Positions 54,196 to 64,000 of a stretch of DNA of 64,000 nt are shown here, one piece after another. This stretch comes from Apoderus coryli (Eukaryota > Arthropoda > Insecta > Coleoptera > Attelabidae). Under the pieces are notes generated by a model, which saw only the letters and a list, made by a program, of their open reading frames with translations, had not been told where the DNA came from and ran no database searches. Each line of letters starts with the position of its first letter. Position 1 is the first letter of the stretch. Location: contig OU452207.1 of the NCBI GenBank assembly GCA_911728435.2, positions 14,905,682 to 14,969,681 of the forward strand, read 5' to 3'. Both the position numbers and the translations under genes were made by a program.

Positions 54196-54534
54196 CAGGG
54201 TGGTCCAACGAAAAGTTTGCACCTAGCTTTTCTCTTTTTTTGTAGTCGAATGCGAAAATGCTCGGACACGTCGATTTTGCTTTTGAGGGGGACACATTTT
54301 AAACATATTTTTCGATCTGCGCCTTTAACCCCCTAGCGGGGGTGAGTAACAACCCTAAAATTTTAAATGGAAAGAGGGGTCTAATGACATATCATTTGAA
54401 AGGACACAAAATTGTCTTTCTAATGATACCCTATTTGTCGAATTTTACTAAAACAGTTAATACGAAAACGACTTTAAAGACATTAAGCCGATAATTTTGG
54501 TATTAATGAGAAATACAAATAAGTTTTAATTATT
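54196..54534. repeat. Left terminal inverted repeat of the DD41D mariner
   Basis: Contains AACCCCCTAGCGGGGGTGAG, itself a small hairpin, and GATAATTTTGGTATTAATGA at its inner end. Reverse complement of 55942-56281. Confidence 0.95.
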
Positions 54535-54638
54535 GCGAGTGAAAACACCTGCAATCGTTAGTACATTCCAATGTTTGTTAGTTTTAACATTGCTTTGTAA
54601 AAAAAGTAAACAAGCTGTTAAATTGATTTATTAAAACG

Positions 54639-55751
54639 TTACATTAACAAATGTTGAAAATGTGACCCATTTGATTCCATACAATAATACAGATTTTGTT
54701 CAAATCTATTTCTAACATTTTGTAGCATATCAGGTGTTATGTTTCTGCACTCTTCTGTAATGCGTTGGCGAAGATCTTCTATGGACTCGGGCTTCGTGGC
54801 AAAACATTTATTTTTTAAGTGCCCCCAAAGAAAAAAGTCTAAAGGCGATAAATCCGGTGACCTGGCAGGCCATTCAATTGGGCCCCTCCTTCCAATCCAC
54901 CGTCCAGGGAACCGGTCATCTAAGAACTGTCTTACAGGAGCCACATAGTGCGGAGGTGCTCCATCTTGCTGGAAATAAAGCCGATCAGCAGTATGATTTT
55001 GGTCATCTTCTATTATTTGTGTTATTAAAGGATCAATTGTGTCTTCAAGCATGTTTAGGTACACTTCACCAGTTAAATTTCCAGGAATAAAAAGTGGTCC
55101 TATAATATGATTTCCTAATATGCCACACCAGACGTTTATTTTTTGAGGATACTGGGTATGAACCTCACGGAATAAATGTGGGTTACTGTCATCCCAGTAA
55201 CGGCAATTGTGCCTATTTACAGCTCCATTCAAATAAAATGTGCATTCGTCGGAAAAACAAATGTTAAATAATAATTGCGGATCTTCAATTAAACGCTGGC
55301 TCATTGCTTCACAAAATTGCAGCCTTCTATCAGGATCATCCTCATTTAGTTCCTGTACTAATTTGATTTTGTACGGATGAAATTTGTACGCTTTTAAAAT
55401 TCGTATTATGGACGAACGGGAGACACCTGAGGCTTCAGCTAGTTGACGGGTACTTTGACTATGATCCATTTCAACATGCCCTAAAACAGCGACTTCCACA
55501 GCTTCATTTCTGATCGGTTTCTGCGGCTGGTGTTTTACATTACAGACAGATCCGGTATCTACAAACTTTTTAACTAACTTGCCAACGTACACATCATTCA
55601 CATTTTTATCGGGATGTCTCTCATTAAATAAGCGAGCCGTAAGTCTAGCACTACTATTATTTTGAAAATAAAGTTTAACAATTTCAACTCGTTCTAGAAT
55701 GGAATAAATCATTTTGTACGGTAAAAGTAAAATAACTTGAGAAGCAACCAA
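54639..55751 (-). CDS. Mariner transposase, DD41D type, intact
   Basis: 370 codons, no interruption. ILERVEIVKLYFQNNSSARL and VGKLVKKFVDTGSVCNVKHQ form the first helix-turn-helix; STRQLAEASGVSRSSIIRIL is the second. ICFSDECTFYLNGAVNRHNC has the first Asp, RLYFQQDGAPPHYVAPVRQF the second, and ARSPDLSPLDFFLWGHLKNK the third. 41 residues separate the second and third when counted to the D of PLDF, the spacing of the rosa group. The enzyme binds the inverted repeats and performs cut-and-paste at TA. A Met 13 codons in (MIYSILERVE) is a more typical start, so the first residues may not be used. Likely functional by sequence; activity unknown. Confidence 0.93.
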   Translation of the reverse strand: MVASQVILLLPYKMIYSILERVEIVKLYFQNNSSARLTARLFNERHPDKNVNDVYVGKLVKKFVDTGSVCNVKHQPQKPIRNEAVEVAVLGHVEMDHSQSTRQLAEASGVSRSSIIRILKAYKFHPYKIKLVQELNEDDPDRRLQFCEAMSQRLIEDPQLLFNICFSDECTFYLNGAVNRHNCRYWDDSNPHLFREVHTQYPQKINVWCGILGNHIIGPLFIPGNLTGEVYLNMLEDTIDPLITQIIEDDQNHTADRLYFQQDGAPPHYVAPVRQFLDDRFPGRWIGRRGPIEWPARSPDLSPLDFFLWGHLKNKCFATKPESIEDLRQRITEECRNITPDMLQNVRNRFEQNLYYCMESNGSHFQHLLM

Positions 55752-55941
55752 ACTGAATCAATGAAAAGACTAAAATAAACGGTGTAAATTCTTTTCCTAC
55801 ACGTATCTGCAGTTTTTATTTCAACAAAAAACGCAAACGATTAGTGAGGAATTTAGTTCTGATAAATAAGATCGTGTTTTTGAAATCCCGTTTTTCTTCA
55901 AAGTAAATAATTTAGAAATGATTGTAGTTGTTTTCAGTCGT

Positions 55942-56281
55942 AATAATTAAAACTTATTTGTATTTCTCATTAATACCAAAATTATCGGCTTAATGTCTTT
56001 AAAGTCGTTTTCGTATTAACTGTTTTAGTAAAATTCGACAAATAGGGTATCATTAGAAAGACAATTTTGTGTCCTTTCAAATGATATGTCATTAGACCCC
56101 TCTTTCCATTTAAAATTTTAGGGTTGTTACTCACCCCCGCTAGGGGGTTAAAGGCGCAGATCGAAAAATATGTTTAAAATGTGTCCCCCTCAAAAGCAAA
56201 ATCGACGTGTCCGAGCATTTTCGCATTCGACTACAAAAAAAAGAGAAAAGCTAGGTGCAAACTTTTCGTTGGACCACCCTG
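55942..56281. repeat. Right terminal inverted repeat of the DD41D mariner
   Basis: Mirror of 54196-54534 with one extra A in the A-run at about 56236. Lies upstream of the transposase start, so it would also contain the promoter. Confidence 0.95.
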
Positions 56282-57084
56282 TATAATACACTATAATTTT
56301 ACATGGAGCTTACCTACTTCATTTTTGATTGCAGGCAGGTACCTACCTAGCAGAAATTGTTTTGAAAACAAGCACATACTGTACTGGATGGTATTAGCAT
56401 GGTATGCCAAGTATTCTGTCAATGAGAGAAAACCATTTATAATTTTGCATATATATATTTTTTTATAAGTAGTAGTAGTAATAGTAGTGTTTATTTCAGA
56501 CAATACAAATGTTTACAATAAGTAAGGTAAAGTGCCCGAAATCCGTCCACTGTCTTAAAATCGTCCCCCGGTCTAAGTTCATGTACAATGTGGCAACGTT
56601 ATCAAACAGTACAAGCAAAGCTTAATAACCATGCAGTTGACGAGAGTGACCTTGATAGGGTTGTTTATTTTATCTATTTCCTACTGAAACTTGAAAATTA
56701 AATATTGTAACAGTGCGATACAGTATCAAATCCAGTTTAAACAATTATATTTATTCCTCATGGTAAGTTTTTCATGATTTACCCATTGATATTTATAAAT
56801 CAGTATATGAATAAAGCGTAAAGCAGTTATCACAGGCGGGTGCTCGCAGACATTTGGTCAGGAGCAGGCGCCATTTTTATTATAACTAACTCCTAAATCC
56901 GTCCCCCTTGAGTTTCCCAAGTTCGTCCGGGGACGAATTTACGAGCCTTATTTTTTTTTATTGAAATATATTTAATTTATTTCTGGCCACGTGGAAAATT
57001 AATTTCTAAGAATATATATATATATAGCCGCTTATCGGTCTTTTTGTAATGTGAGTAATTAATACCAGGCGTGATAACAAGAAG

Positions 57085-57555
57085 TAAATCTTTCCAGATG
57101 CCCGCAAAAGATGGGGCATGCTCGGATTCCGGTTGGGTTACTGGGCCATTGTTTTCATTTCCAGTGTTAAGCCTTCAAAAGAAAACCCAGTAGTACTCAG
57201 CCTTGATGGGCACTATTCCCACACTAGAAATCTAGAAGTGATTGACCGCGCAAGCGAGGCAGGAGTATCTATAGTTTGCCTTCCTCCTCACTCAACAGAT
57301 AAGTTGCAGCCTTTGGACGTAGCATTTATGTTTCCTCTGAAGACTCATTATGCAAAGGCTATAGAAAATTGGATTGCCTCTAATCCAAACAGAATTGTTA
57401 GGAAACTACAAGTATCCAGTTTGTTAGGAGGAGCGTACCTTCGTGCTGCTACCCTTGAATCTGCAGTCAATGGATTTAGTAAAACTGGAATTCATCCTTT
57501 TAATCCAGATATTTTTCAAGAGCACGACTTCATAGCTAGACAACTTGAAAAATAG
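57085..57555 (+). pseudogene. pogo-like transposase, catalytic domain fragment
   Basis: VVLSLDGHYSHTRNLEVIDR has the second catalytic Asp, and CLPPHSTDKLQPLDVAFMFP the third. AATLESAVNGFSKTGIHPFN then PDIFQEHDF is the usual end of the domain. Sequence before about 57100 (CTTTCCAG near 57097) looks like a splice acceptor, but the exon with the first Asp and the DNA-binding domain is absent from the window. The downstream link to the PHD part is broken by several stops between 57556 and 57790. Confidence 0.8.
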
Positions 57556-57793
57556 CCAGATGTCTGATGATGAAGGGAACCAGAATGCTCCAGCTTCACC
57601 TCCACCTCAAATGATCAGTCCGAGAGATTAAGCCAGTGCCAGTAATCGAGCCTTCCACGTCTTCTAGAGCCGGCATTCTTGGTAACAGGAAGTGACCATA
57701 AGTCGTCTGTAAAATCCTCGATGGAAAAGAAACAAATGGCGGAAATCCGTCAGAAGAAAAGATTCCAGTCAAATGTAAAGAAACGTCTCATCA

Positions 57794-58102
57794 ATGAAGA
57801 TGAAGAGCAGAGGTAAAACATTTTTATCAAAGAAACCTCCCAAAAAGAAAACAAAGAAATATGACTTGAGTTCAAGTGACTCTGAGGATGATCCCCAGGT
57901 GCCACTTGTATCCACGGATGACGAGGATAGTTCAAACGACGAAGATGTGGCATGTCCTATTTGTGGAAGGCTATTTTCTCAAGACAGGCGAGGAGAGAAA
58001 TGGGTAAAGTGCTCTAAATGCTTCAAGTGGAACCACGAGTTGTGTTCATCTTCTTCAACGACATGCAAAAATTTTGTTTGTGATTTTTGTATGGATGGGT
58101 AA
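57794..58102 (+). pseudogene. PHD-type zinc-finger C terminus of the pogo-like transposase
   Basis: A lysine-rich and acidic linker (LSSSDSEDDPQVPLVSTDDE) precedes CPICGRLFSQDRRGEKWVKC, SKCFKWNHELC and FVCDFC, a C4HC3 arrangement with the Trp before the His-x2-Cys. PHD fingers usually read histone H3 tails; in several animal pogo-like transposases such a finger closes the protein. The same architecture is found at 7030-7180. Likely once continuous with the domain at 57085. Confidence 0.75.
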
Positions 58103-58250
58103 ATTAACGTACACTTAAGTATAAAAATGTATTCTTCAACATATTTTCCTTTCAATAAAAATATTCTAAGAAGGTTTGTAATGGTTTTAATTAGATTTTC
58201 AATGAATATAAATAAGTATATAAGGGGGCGGAATTAGGACAACTTTTTGT

Positions 58251-58428
58251 CAACTCAAAGTTTTTGTATTTTTGCGTTTTATTTTTCGGTCAAAATTATT
58301 TATTGAGAGGATTACATTAACAGAACTATTATATATGGAGTTGAGTTGCCTTAATTATTTTTTGATGTATTTTTCACTCCTAACAAATAATTATTATTCG
58401 AAAGAAGTAGTCCATATCGAAGTGGAGT
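58251..58428. other. Spacer
   Basis: No gene recognised. Confidence 0.4.
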
Positions 58429-58472
58429 AGAATAGTTAAATATTCTTGAAATAAAAGTCGACCTCCACACAA
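58429..58472 (-). repeat. LTR-like end, third copy of the palindrome arm
   Basis: AGTTAAATATTCTTGAAATA then AAAGTCGACCTCCACACAAT repeats 48379-48418. Upstream flank (ATTCGAAAGAAGTAGTCCAT, about 58398) is shared too. A solitary fragment with no element attached. Confidence 0.85.
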
Positions 58473-58799
58473 TAAATTTAATAAATATCCTCAACAAATT
58501 ACATTTGTCACCATACAGTTTCGCAGGTCCGGGCTGCATCATCCGTGGTTATAAGAGAATCTGACGAAAAGCTATGTTATTTAACTTAGTTAGTACATAT
58601 TATTTTTTGGGAATTTATTTACTAACTCATTGTGTGAAAAAATAAAAAGTTATTGTTAAATTAAGTATCGTTATTAAACATTTAAAAACTAAGGAACTCA
58701 AAAACTTACATTATTTCTAATGTAAGTTTAATGATATTTTTCTTTTTATAAATCATCGAAAAACCAAAATTTCTCCACGACAACAGTATACGCACTTGA

Positions 58800-59792
58800 T
58801 TGATTGCAATTTCACACAACAATGTTGATTGTGCAAAGGTAGAACATACCCAAAAATTTATTGTATCTTTTAATCATTTAAAAAATTTATTAATTAATTC
58901 TCCTATATTAAAATATCCAGACTTTACAAAACCCATCGTATTAACGACAGATGCTTCAAACATTGCTTTAGGTGCAGTTTTATCACAAGGAACACCTCCA
59001 AAAGATAATCCAGTAGCATATGCTTCCAGAACATTAAACGAAACTGAACAAAAATATTCCACAAATGAGAAAGAATTACTAGCAATTGTATGGGCATGTA
59101 AATACTTTCGACCATACCTCTATGGTAGAAAATTTCAAATATTCACGGACCATAGACCATTAGTATGGCTATTTAATCTAAAAGAACCTAATTCTAAACT
59201 TGTTAGATGGAGGCTCAAGCTTGAAGAATATGATTACACAATAATCTACAAAAGTGGCAAACAAAATACAAACGCCGACGCTCTTTCTCGTATAAAACAT
59301 TTTGCTTTAGAGAATGAATCTACATTAAATAATCCCGGAGATATAGATAAATATTTAACAGATAACCTAATAGAATTCGACCCAAATCAAGTAACGGACG
59401 AAATTGTAGATGAAACCTTGCAAGAAATTGAAAAACCATCTACATCAAAAATAAAAATATTACAAGATATTCAAATTAGACCCCCTTATCAATCATCTAA
59501 TACTATTCATAGTATAGCCGAAAATGAACCTTTAATCGATATACCAATATTAGACGAAATCATAAATAATAAAAATAAACAAATTATTGTAAAAAAATCA
59601 CCATATGACTCTTATGTAAAAGCAACTCATGAAACATTTGACGGAAATCATATAATAAAAGCTACTTTACCCCCAAATTCTGATACAATAACCAAATTCT
59701 TAAAGGAATATCTAAAAGAAAAAACAACATATATACACTTTCTTTCCAAAGAATTAAGACCTTATTTCCAAGAAGCCCTAACAATAACATAA
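58800..59792 (+). pseudogene. Errantivirus-like RNase H and linker
   Basis: [20 protein letters not shown] has the first RNase H Asp. [20 protein letters not shown] has the Glu, and [20 protein letters not shown] the next Asp. [14 protein letters not shown] ends the domain. An open linker of about 150 residues follows up to a stop at 59790. The reverse transcriptase before it is missing. Confidence 0.88.
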
Positions 59793-59829
59793 TAACAATA
59801 ACATAATAACAATTTTTGTAAATTTAAAA

Positions 59830-60765
59830 TTGTAGAATGTTCAAAACTAATTAATAATGTTCAAGAAAATGAAAGAGAAATAATAATACGATTTTCTCAC
59901 GAAGGAAAAAGTAACCACCGAGGAATTCAAGAAACCATAACGAGATTAAAATCTAATTATTATTGGAAAATATTAAAACTAGATGTATCAAAATTCATTA
60001 ATAATTGTGAAATTTGTCAAAGAACAAAATATAATAGAAATCCGCCAAACGAACCTTTAATATTAACAGAAACCCCTTCAAAACCATTTGAAATAATACA
60101 CATCGATACGTTATTAATAGGTAAACAAAAATTCTTAGTATTTCTAGATAAATTTTCAAAATTTGGACAAGCTTTACCATATTTTGGAACTGCAATTTCT
60201 GCTTGCCAAACATGAATTCATTTCTTTTCATTCTTTGGAATACCAAAACAAATCGTTTCTGACAATGGTACAGAATTTAAAAATGAAGTTGTAAAAGAAT
60301 TATTAAAAACCCATTATATAAAAATACATTTTACTACACCTAATCATCATGAATCCAAAGGACCAGTAGAAAGATTGAATTCAACATTAATAGAGCATAT
60401 TAGAATATTGAAAGAAAAAGATGATCAACTTGATATAATTATATTAATGTCTTATGCAGTTATAGCCTATAATAGTACCATACACTCAAGTACGAACTTT
60501 ACACCCTTCGAATTAGTTACAGGACATATAGAATCATGTGATCCAATGAAATTATTACCCGTACAAGTTTACACCGAATATATTAATACCCATAAAACTA
60601 ACACTAATGCACTATGTAATAAAATTCAAAATGAATCAAAATTATTAAAACAGAAAATAATTGACAAAGCTAACAAATTAAAGAAATCTCAAAATCTAGT
60701 TATAGGTGCACAAGTATACAAGAAACAAAATAATAGATCATCTGTTATATTAGCAAACAAAAAAA
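59830..60765 (+). pseudogene. Errantivirus-like integrase, zinc domain and core
   Basis: The histidines of the zinc domain lie near 59895-59925 and its cysteines near 60010 (NCEICQRTK). The first catalytic Asp is in EIIHIDTLLIG (near 60105), the second in IVSDNGTEFKNE (near 60260), and the Glu in KGPVERLNSTL (near 60368). A TGA near 60213 and a frame change break the core. The coding match stops at about 60765, where extra sequence begins. Confidence 0.85.
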
Positions 60766-61244
60766 AATTTGTAAATGCGTCAGGAGAGAAAAATGGACGC
60801 TTTTCCCGATAAACGAAAACTGTGAATGTTCTTTAAAAAATCCTACCTTACTATATTCACTCCTGCAGGACGTACCGGCCGGCTTCTTCTCCTCTCGTCC
60901 TCGTTCACACAATTTTAATTAGGTGTTATAGCGCACAAATCAGTTTACATCACATATATCAAAAAAAGGAAAATGTTAAGTAGAAATGTCAGTAAATTAT
61001 ATCTCAACAATAACGAACTTATTCCAAAATTACTAATTATCAAGGCACACAGTGTCCTTGACAAAGGTTTATATTGTTCAGACGCGGCGCACACACCAGG
61101 TAGAGAAATTTTTAATAGATATATTATAAAAAAAAATAATTATTGAAAATAAATTATCAATCGACTCTCCTGGCGCCTTCGACAGAATTTAAAGGGTTGT
61201 TTGATATTAAAATAATTAGAAAAGAAAGTGACAACACAACATAA
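60766..61244. other. Insertion of unknown type within integrase
   Basis: About 480 bp bounded by A-runs separate the core from the C-terminal domain. It contains GGACGTACCGGCCGGCTTCT, far more GC-rich than its surroundings, and no protein or inverted repeat that I recognise. Confidence 0.5.
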
Positions 61245-61441
61245 AAAAAGCGTTGGATGAACCATCATCAAAAGTAAAAAATAAATTTTTAGGTCCTTAT
61301 ATATTAACACAAATATTAGAAAATAACGAAATTGAAAATCCAAAAACAAAACATAAAGAAATTATTCATATAAATGAAACTAAAATAAAATCCGTTGTTA
61401 CAGATGGATTGGAATCCTCAGCATCGGAGCTATCGGAGTAA
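61245..61441 (+). pseudogene. Errantivirus-like integrase C-terminal domain
   Basis: VKNKFLGPYILTQILENNEI is the SH3-like block (N-K-F-x-GPY). Ends at a stop at 61439-61441, overlapping the start of the envelope frame, as in errantiviruses. Confidence 0.75.
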
Positions 61442-63101
61442 AATTCCATAACATAAATAACCTTCCAGGAATACTTCCTTATAAATTAGGCACCGCGAAA
61501 ATACTTTCAAACCAATGGTCCTTAATACATATACACGATTTATCTCCCTTAATTACAGAATTTAATATTTTAAAATCGCATACTAAATATTTAGTAAATC
61601 ACATTAATAATGATACGCCATATAAACAAGAATATGAAAATTCATTAATACCTTTAAATGCATTAGAAAAAAGAATTGAAAATCAAATAAAACAATTAGT
61701 TCCAAATAATTATAAGAAAATACAAAAACGTGGCTTAATTAATCCGCTAGGTACATTCATAAAAAGTTTAACAGGCAATCTAGATCAGGAAGATGCAGAA
61801 CGTTATGACAAACAAATCAGACAATTACAAGAAAATCAAAACAAGTTAAAAGAGGTAATGTTTAATCAAATTACGCTTCTTGAAAAATCAATTAGTCAGT
61901 TTCAAACTGTAATTTCAAATGTAACTACAAACCAATTGATACTAAAATCAAGAATTTTACAAATAGAACAAACTATTAAAGATGTAGCTCTACAAGCAAT
62001 ATCAGATCGTGGATATTTTAAAATTCATGTAATTATTAATCAAATATATATGCTGTATCAAACAATGTATGATATTTTTGAAAAAACTGAAATAGCTATA
62101 TCATTTGCAAAACTTAATACTCTTCATAATTCTATAATTGATCCAATTGAATTGATTAAAGAGATACAAAAATTTGAAAATATACTAAATTCTGATAAAT
62201 TACCGCTAGAAGCAACTAGTGAAAATATTCTAAATTTTGAACAAATAATTGAAATTAAAAGTTATTCAAAAGGTTCAGTTATAACATTCATATTAGAAAT
62301 ACCATTAGTTGAATCGAGCATATATCATTATTATCAATTATACCCTTTACCAATCCCAGAAAATCAATCTTCTCAATTTTATATCAATTTACCTCATAAA
62401 CCTTACCTAGCACTTGGCGATGTTAAGTATTCTTATATGGACCGGACTTGCATTCAATTACTTCCAAACGAATACCTATGTAAAGAAGCACATACAGCAT
62501 TCATTAATGAAGATCCACCATGTGACGTCCAATTAATATTATTTAAATCAAATATAACCACATGTAAACCATTCCGAATTATTTTAAAAGAAGTTCAAAT
62601 AAATAAAATAATAGAAAATGGATAGTGACAGTGCCACAAAAATTAGTTGTTCCTATTTCTTGTAAAAATACTAAAGACAATGTAATGTTATTCGGATCAT
62701 ATCTAGCCGAATCAATTAGTGACTGTAAAATACAAATAAAAACATTTTTACTTCAAACATATCAATCAAATTCATTAATGTATGACGAAACATCATTGCC
62801 ACGAATAAACCTATCAGAATTGTATAATCGCAAAGACAATATGGTCTTTAATCCACCAACATTAGACTTAAACGTAATCAACCTGAAAGAAACTCAAAAC
62901 ATTGTTACGACGCTTCAAGAACAGAAGAGACGAATCGAAGAATTATCAACTCCAATTGAGACTAATCGAATTAATATATGGACAATTTTATTATATCTAT
63001 TATTATTAACCATTTGTGTTTTATTAGTATATAAGTTAATATTTAAGAAATATTTTAATATCAATGTTTTAAAACATGAATCAGAAAATATTGTAATTTA
63101 A
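61396..63101 (+). pseudogene. Errantivirus-type envelope (F-like) gene, one frameshift
   Basis: A hydrophobic leader near 61405-61440 has the look of a signal peptide. A basic cleavage-type site near 61725 is followed by a conserved region near 61735-61790, the arrangement of baculovirus F-like envelope proteins acquired by errantiviruses. Heptad-rich segments follow (61800-62000). A stop at 62623-62625 coincides with a shift to the next frame, which carries the remainder, including a membrane-spanning segment near 62975-63035 and a short basic tail. Such proteins can mediate membrane fusion. The break, the missing upstream genes and the absence of a leader exon argue that this copy is not expressed as a whole. 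Confidence 0.8.
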
Positions 63102-63177
63102 GTTGATAATGATTTAATAATTATTTAATGACTTTATAGCTTGCTACAAATCAACCCCTCAGGGTATATTTTTCGCT

Positions 63178-63360
63178 AAGGGTGGAGGAGTTACATCCAC
63201 GCATTTTGTAATTATTTTTGCATTGTATTCACTTACATATTACTTGTTCAGCATTTTCAGCATTTTCTTATCTTAAGTTAAAATATTATAAATGCATGTA
63301 GACTTAAGAAGAAAGACAGTACAATTGTAACCATAAACTTGAATAAAGCTTTTTTTAAAA
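63178..63360 (+). repeat. Polypurine tract and putative 3' LTR start
   Basis: AAGGGTGGAGG is followed by AGTTACATCCACGCATTTTG; errantivirus LTRs often begin AGT and follow such a purine tract. ACTTGAATAAAGC near 63338 has a polyadenylation word. The matching 5' LTR is not in the window, so the length is a guess. Confidence 0.55.
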
Positions 63361-63535
63361 ATATTTATACCGAGTGGTCAAATATAACTATAGATTCATA
63401 TAAATAGCACAGAATAAGTAATATTCTGTGTAAATAGTACTTATCATGTTTTTATTTAAATACTCAAAAATTATAAACCGTAAACACAACAAATCAATAT
63501 AGAATTAACTACACTTTTTATTTTATACACCACGT

Positions 63536-63557
63536 ATTATTATTATTATTATTATTA
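63536..63557. repeat. ATT trinucleotide microsatellite
   Basis: Seven uninterrupted ATT units. Confidence 0.85.
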
Positions 63558-63816
63558 GCGGATGCTGACGACCAAATTTCCATTTCCAAATTGATTTCTG
63601 TCTCTTGCCTGTAGGTCCATATTTTCAATGCTTCAGGTTATTTCGTTTTTTTTTAAAGTTACCGCCTAAGCGAGCACTAACTATTATTGGCCTCTTGCCC
63701 TTTCTCAGTAGGATACAGCCAGCACAGTTTATTTTTATCAAATATAGTTACAAGTTACAATGCATAGTACTACTGTTTACTTTTAACCTCCAAGCCCCAT
63801 AATATAACCTATTTAT
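63558..63816. other. Spacer
   Basis: No gene recognised. Confidence 0.4.
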
Positions 63817-64000
63817 TTATGACATGAAACTAGAAGTGTCAACCAAACAAAAATAAGTGACACCAACGTTAGAAAAAAATATTACCAAATTATGAAAAAC
63901 CAACGAAGCCAAAATACAAGATACTGTAGTTCCAAAAATAACGTCCACCACTATTAAGGTTAACGTTATTTTAATACTGCCAAATTATGACAAACCAACG
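63817..64000. repeat. Dispersed repeat R, copy 3, cut by window end
   Basis: ATGACATGAAACTAGAAGTG, AGTGACACCAACGTTAGAAA and AACGTCCACCACTATTAAGG match copies at 21238 and 32706 with substitutions. Confidence 0.75.

Larger units (their letters stand above)
54196..56281 (-). mobile_element. Young mariner-type transposon (DD41D, rosa-like), 2086 bp, about 340-bp TIRs
   Basis: The ends CAGGGTGGTCCAACGAAAAG and its mirror are flanked by TA (54194-54195 and 56282-56283). The inverted repeats run 54196-54534 and 55942-56281. I found only one difference, seven versus eight bases in a T-run. Between them is one complete transposase on the minus strand. Most mariners have repeats of about 30 bp; repeats this long and this uniform, with an open gene, indicate recent insertion. 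Confidence 0.93.
56525..58250 (+). mobile_element. Second pogo/PHD-type transposon, right end not resolved
   Basis: It starts AGGTAAAGTGCCCGAAATCC after TA at 56523-56524, like the end of the nested element at 43279 (AGGTAAGGTG). The motif AAATCCGTCCCCC recurs near 56537, 56559, 56894 and 56919, and in reverse as GGGGGCGGAATTAGG near 58225. No mirror of the left end is visible, so the right limit is set after the last motif. The first part of the transposase is missing. Confidence 0.65.
58800..63360 (+). mobile_element. Errantivirus-like Ty3/gypsy element (endogenous retrovirus of insects), 5' part missing
   Basis: From the start of RNase H onward: RNase H, integrase (interrupted by about 480 bp), an envelope-type gene, a polypurine tract and an LTR-like end. 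Gag, protease and reverse transcriptase are absent to the left, so the element is 5' truncated. Composition is strikingly A-rich on the coding strand, unlike the gypsy element at 48529. Several breaks make it defective. Confidence 0.85.

Noticed and set aside
56525..58472. Taking the LTR-like end at 58429 as the right end of the pogo/PHD element
   Set aside because: It has no complementarity to the left end AGGTAAAGTG and matches the palindrome arm at 48381 instead.
1..64000. CRISPR array, prokaryotic operon, toxin-antitoxin or defence system
   Set aside because: The repeats have no spacer pattern, the gene content is eukaryotic retroelements and DNA transposons, and introns and poly(A) tails are present.

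Overview
This window reads as AT-rich nuclear DNA of an arthropod, almost certainly an insect. The evidence is the repeat content: BEL/Pao and Ty3/gypsy LTR elements including an errantivirus-like one, Jockey- and CR1-like LINEs, mariner, Tc1, pogo and P-element-like DNA transposons, a Crypton and a Polinton/Maverick polymerase remnant. The many TAGGTACCTA-like tracts would fit an aphid or other hemipteran, but that is a guess. There is no bacterial gene organisation and no CRISPR. I found no rRNA and no intact cellular gene. Nearly everything recognisable is a mobile element in some stage of decay.

Layout. 1-1375 is a satellite-like tandem array. 2379-2996 is a MITE. 3146-4312 is a Crypton tyrosine recombinase pseudogene with a complete pogo-like element (4322-7546, PHD-finger transposase) directly behind it. 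7877-16031 (minus) is a SIAH-like RING/zinc-finger gene remnant cut by a full-length Jockey-like LINE (8013-15137, target duplication TTCGCATAGT). That LINE holds a 2.7-kb TA-inserting DNA element (8648-11382), which itself carries a decayed LINE fragment. 16028-19300 is a plus-strand CR1-like LINE interrupted by a gag-only minus-strand LINE. 19770-20935 is a tandem array beside a gypsy integrase fragment. 23008-30210 is a plus-strand BEL element carrying a 5'-truncated LINE (28404-29444) and a MITE (29523-29997). 31119-31980 is a second copy of the RING/zinc-finger remnant. 34230-35830 is a P-element-like transposase with a mariner inside. 36298-39199 is a Polinton DNA polymerase B fragment with a Tc1 element inside and a partial duplication. 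40640-48086 is a minus-strand BEL element carrying a deleted pogo-like element (43279-45177). 48529-53507 is a gypsy element. 54196-56281 is a nearly pristine DD41D mariner with 340-bp inverted repeats. 56525-58250 is a second pogo/PHD element. 58800-63360 is an errantivirus-like element with an envelope gene.

How it fits together: these genes do not form a pathway. The informative content is stratigraphic. At several sites the host reading frame becomes continuous again once the inserted element and its target duplication are removed, which gives a relative order of insertions. The youngest-looking element is the DD41D mariner, which has a single open transposase frame and almost identical arms. 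The most unusual shared feature is a set of three pogo-type elements, each with its own motif reiterated inside both ends. All identifications come from reading the sequence and recalled family knowledge; none has been searched against a database.
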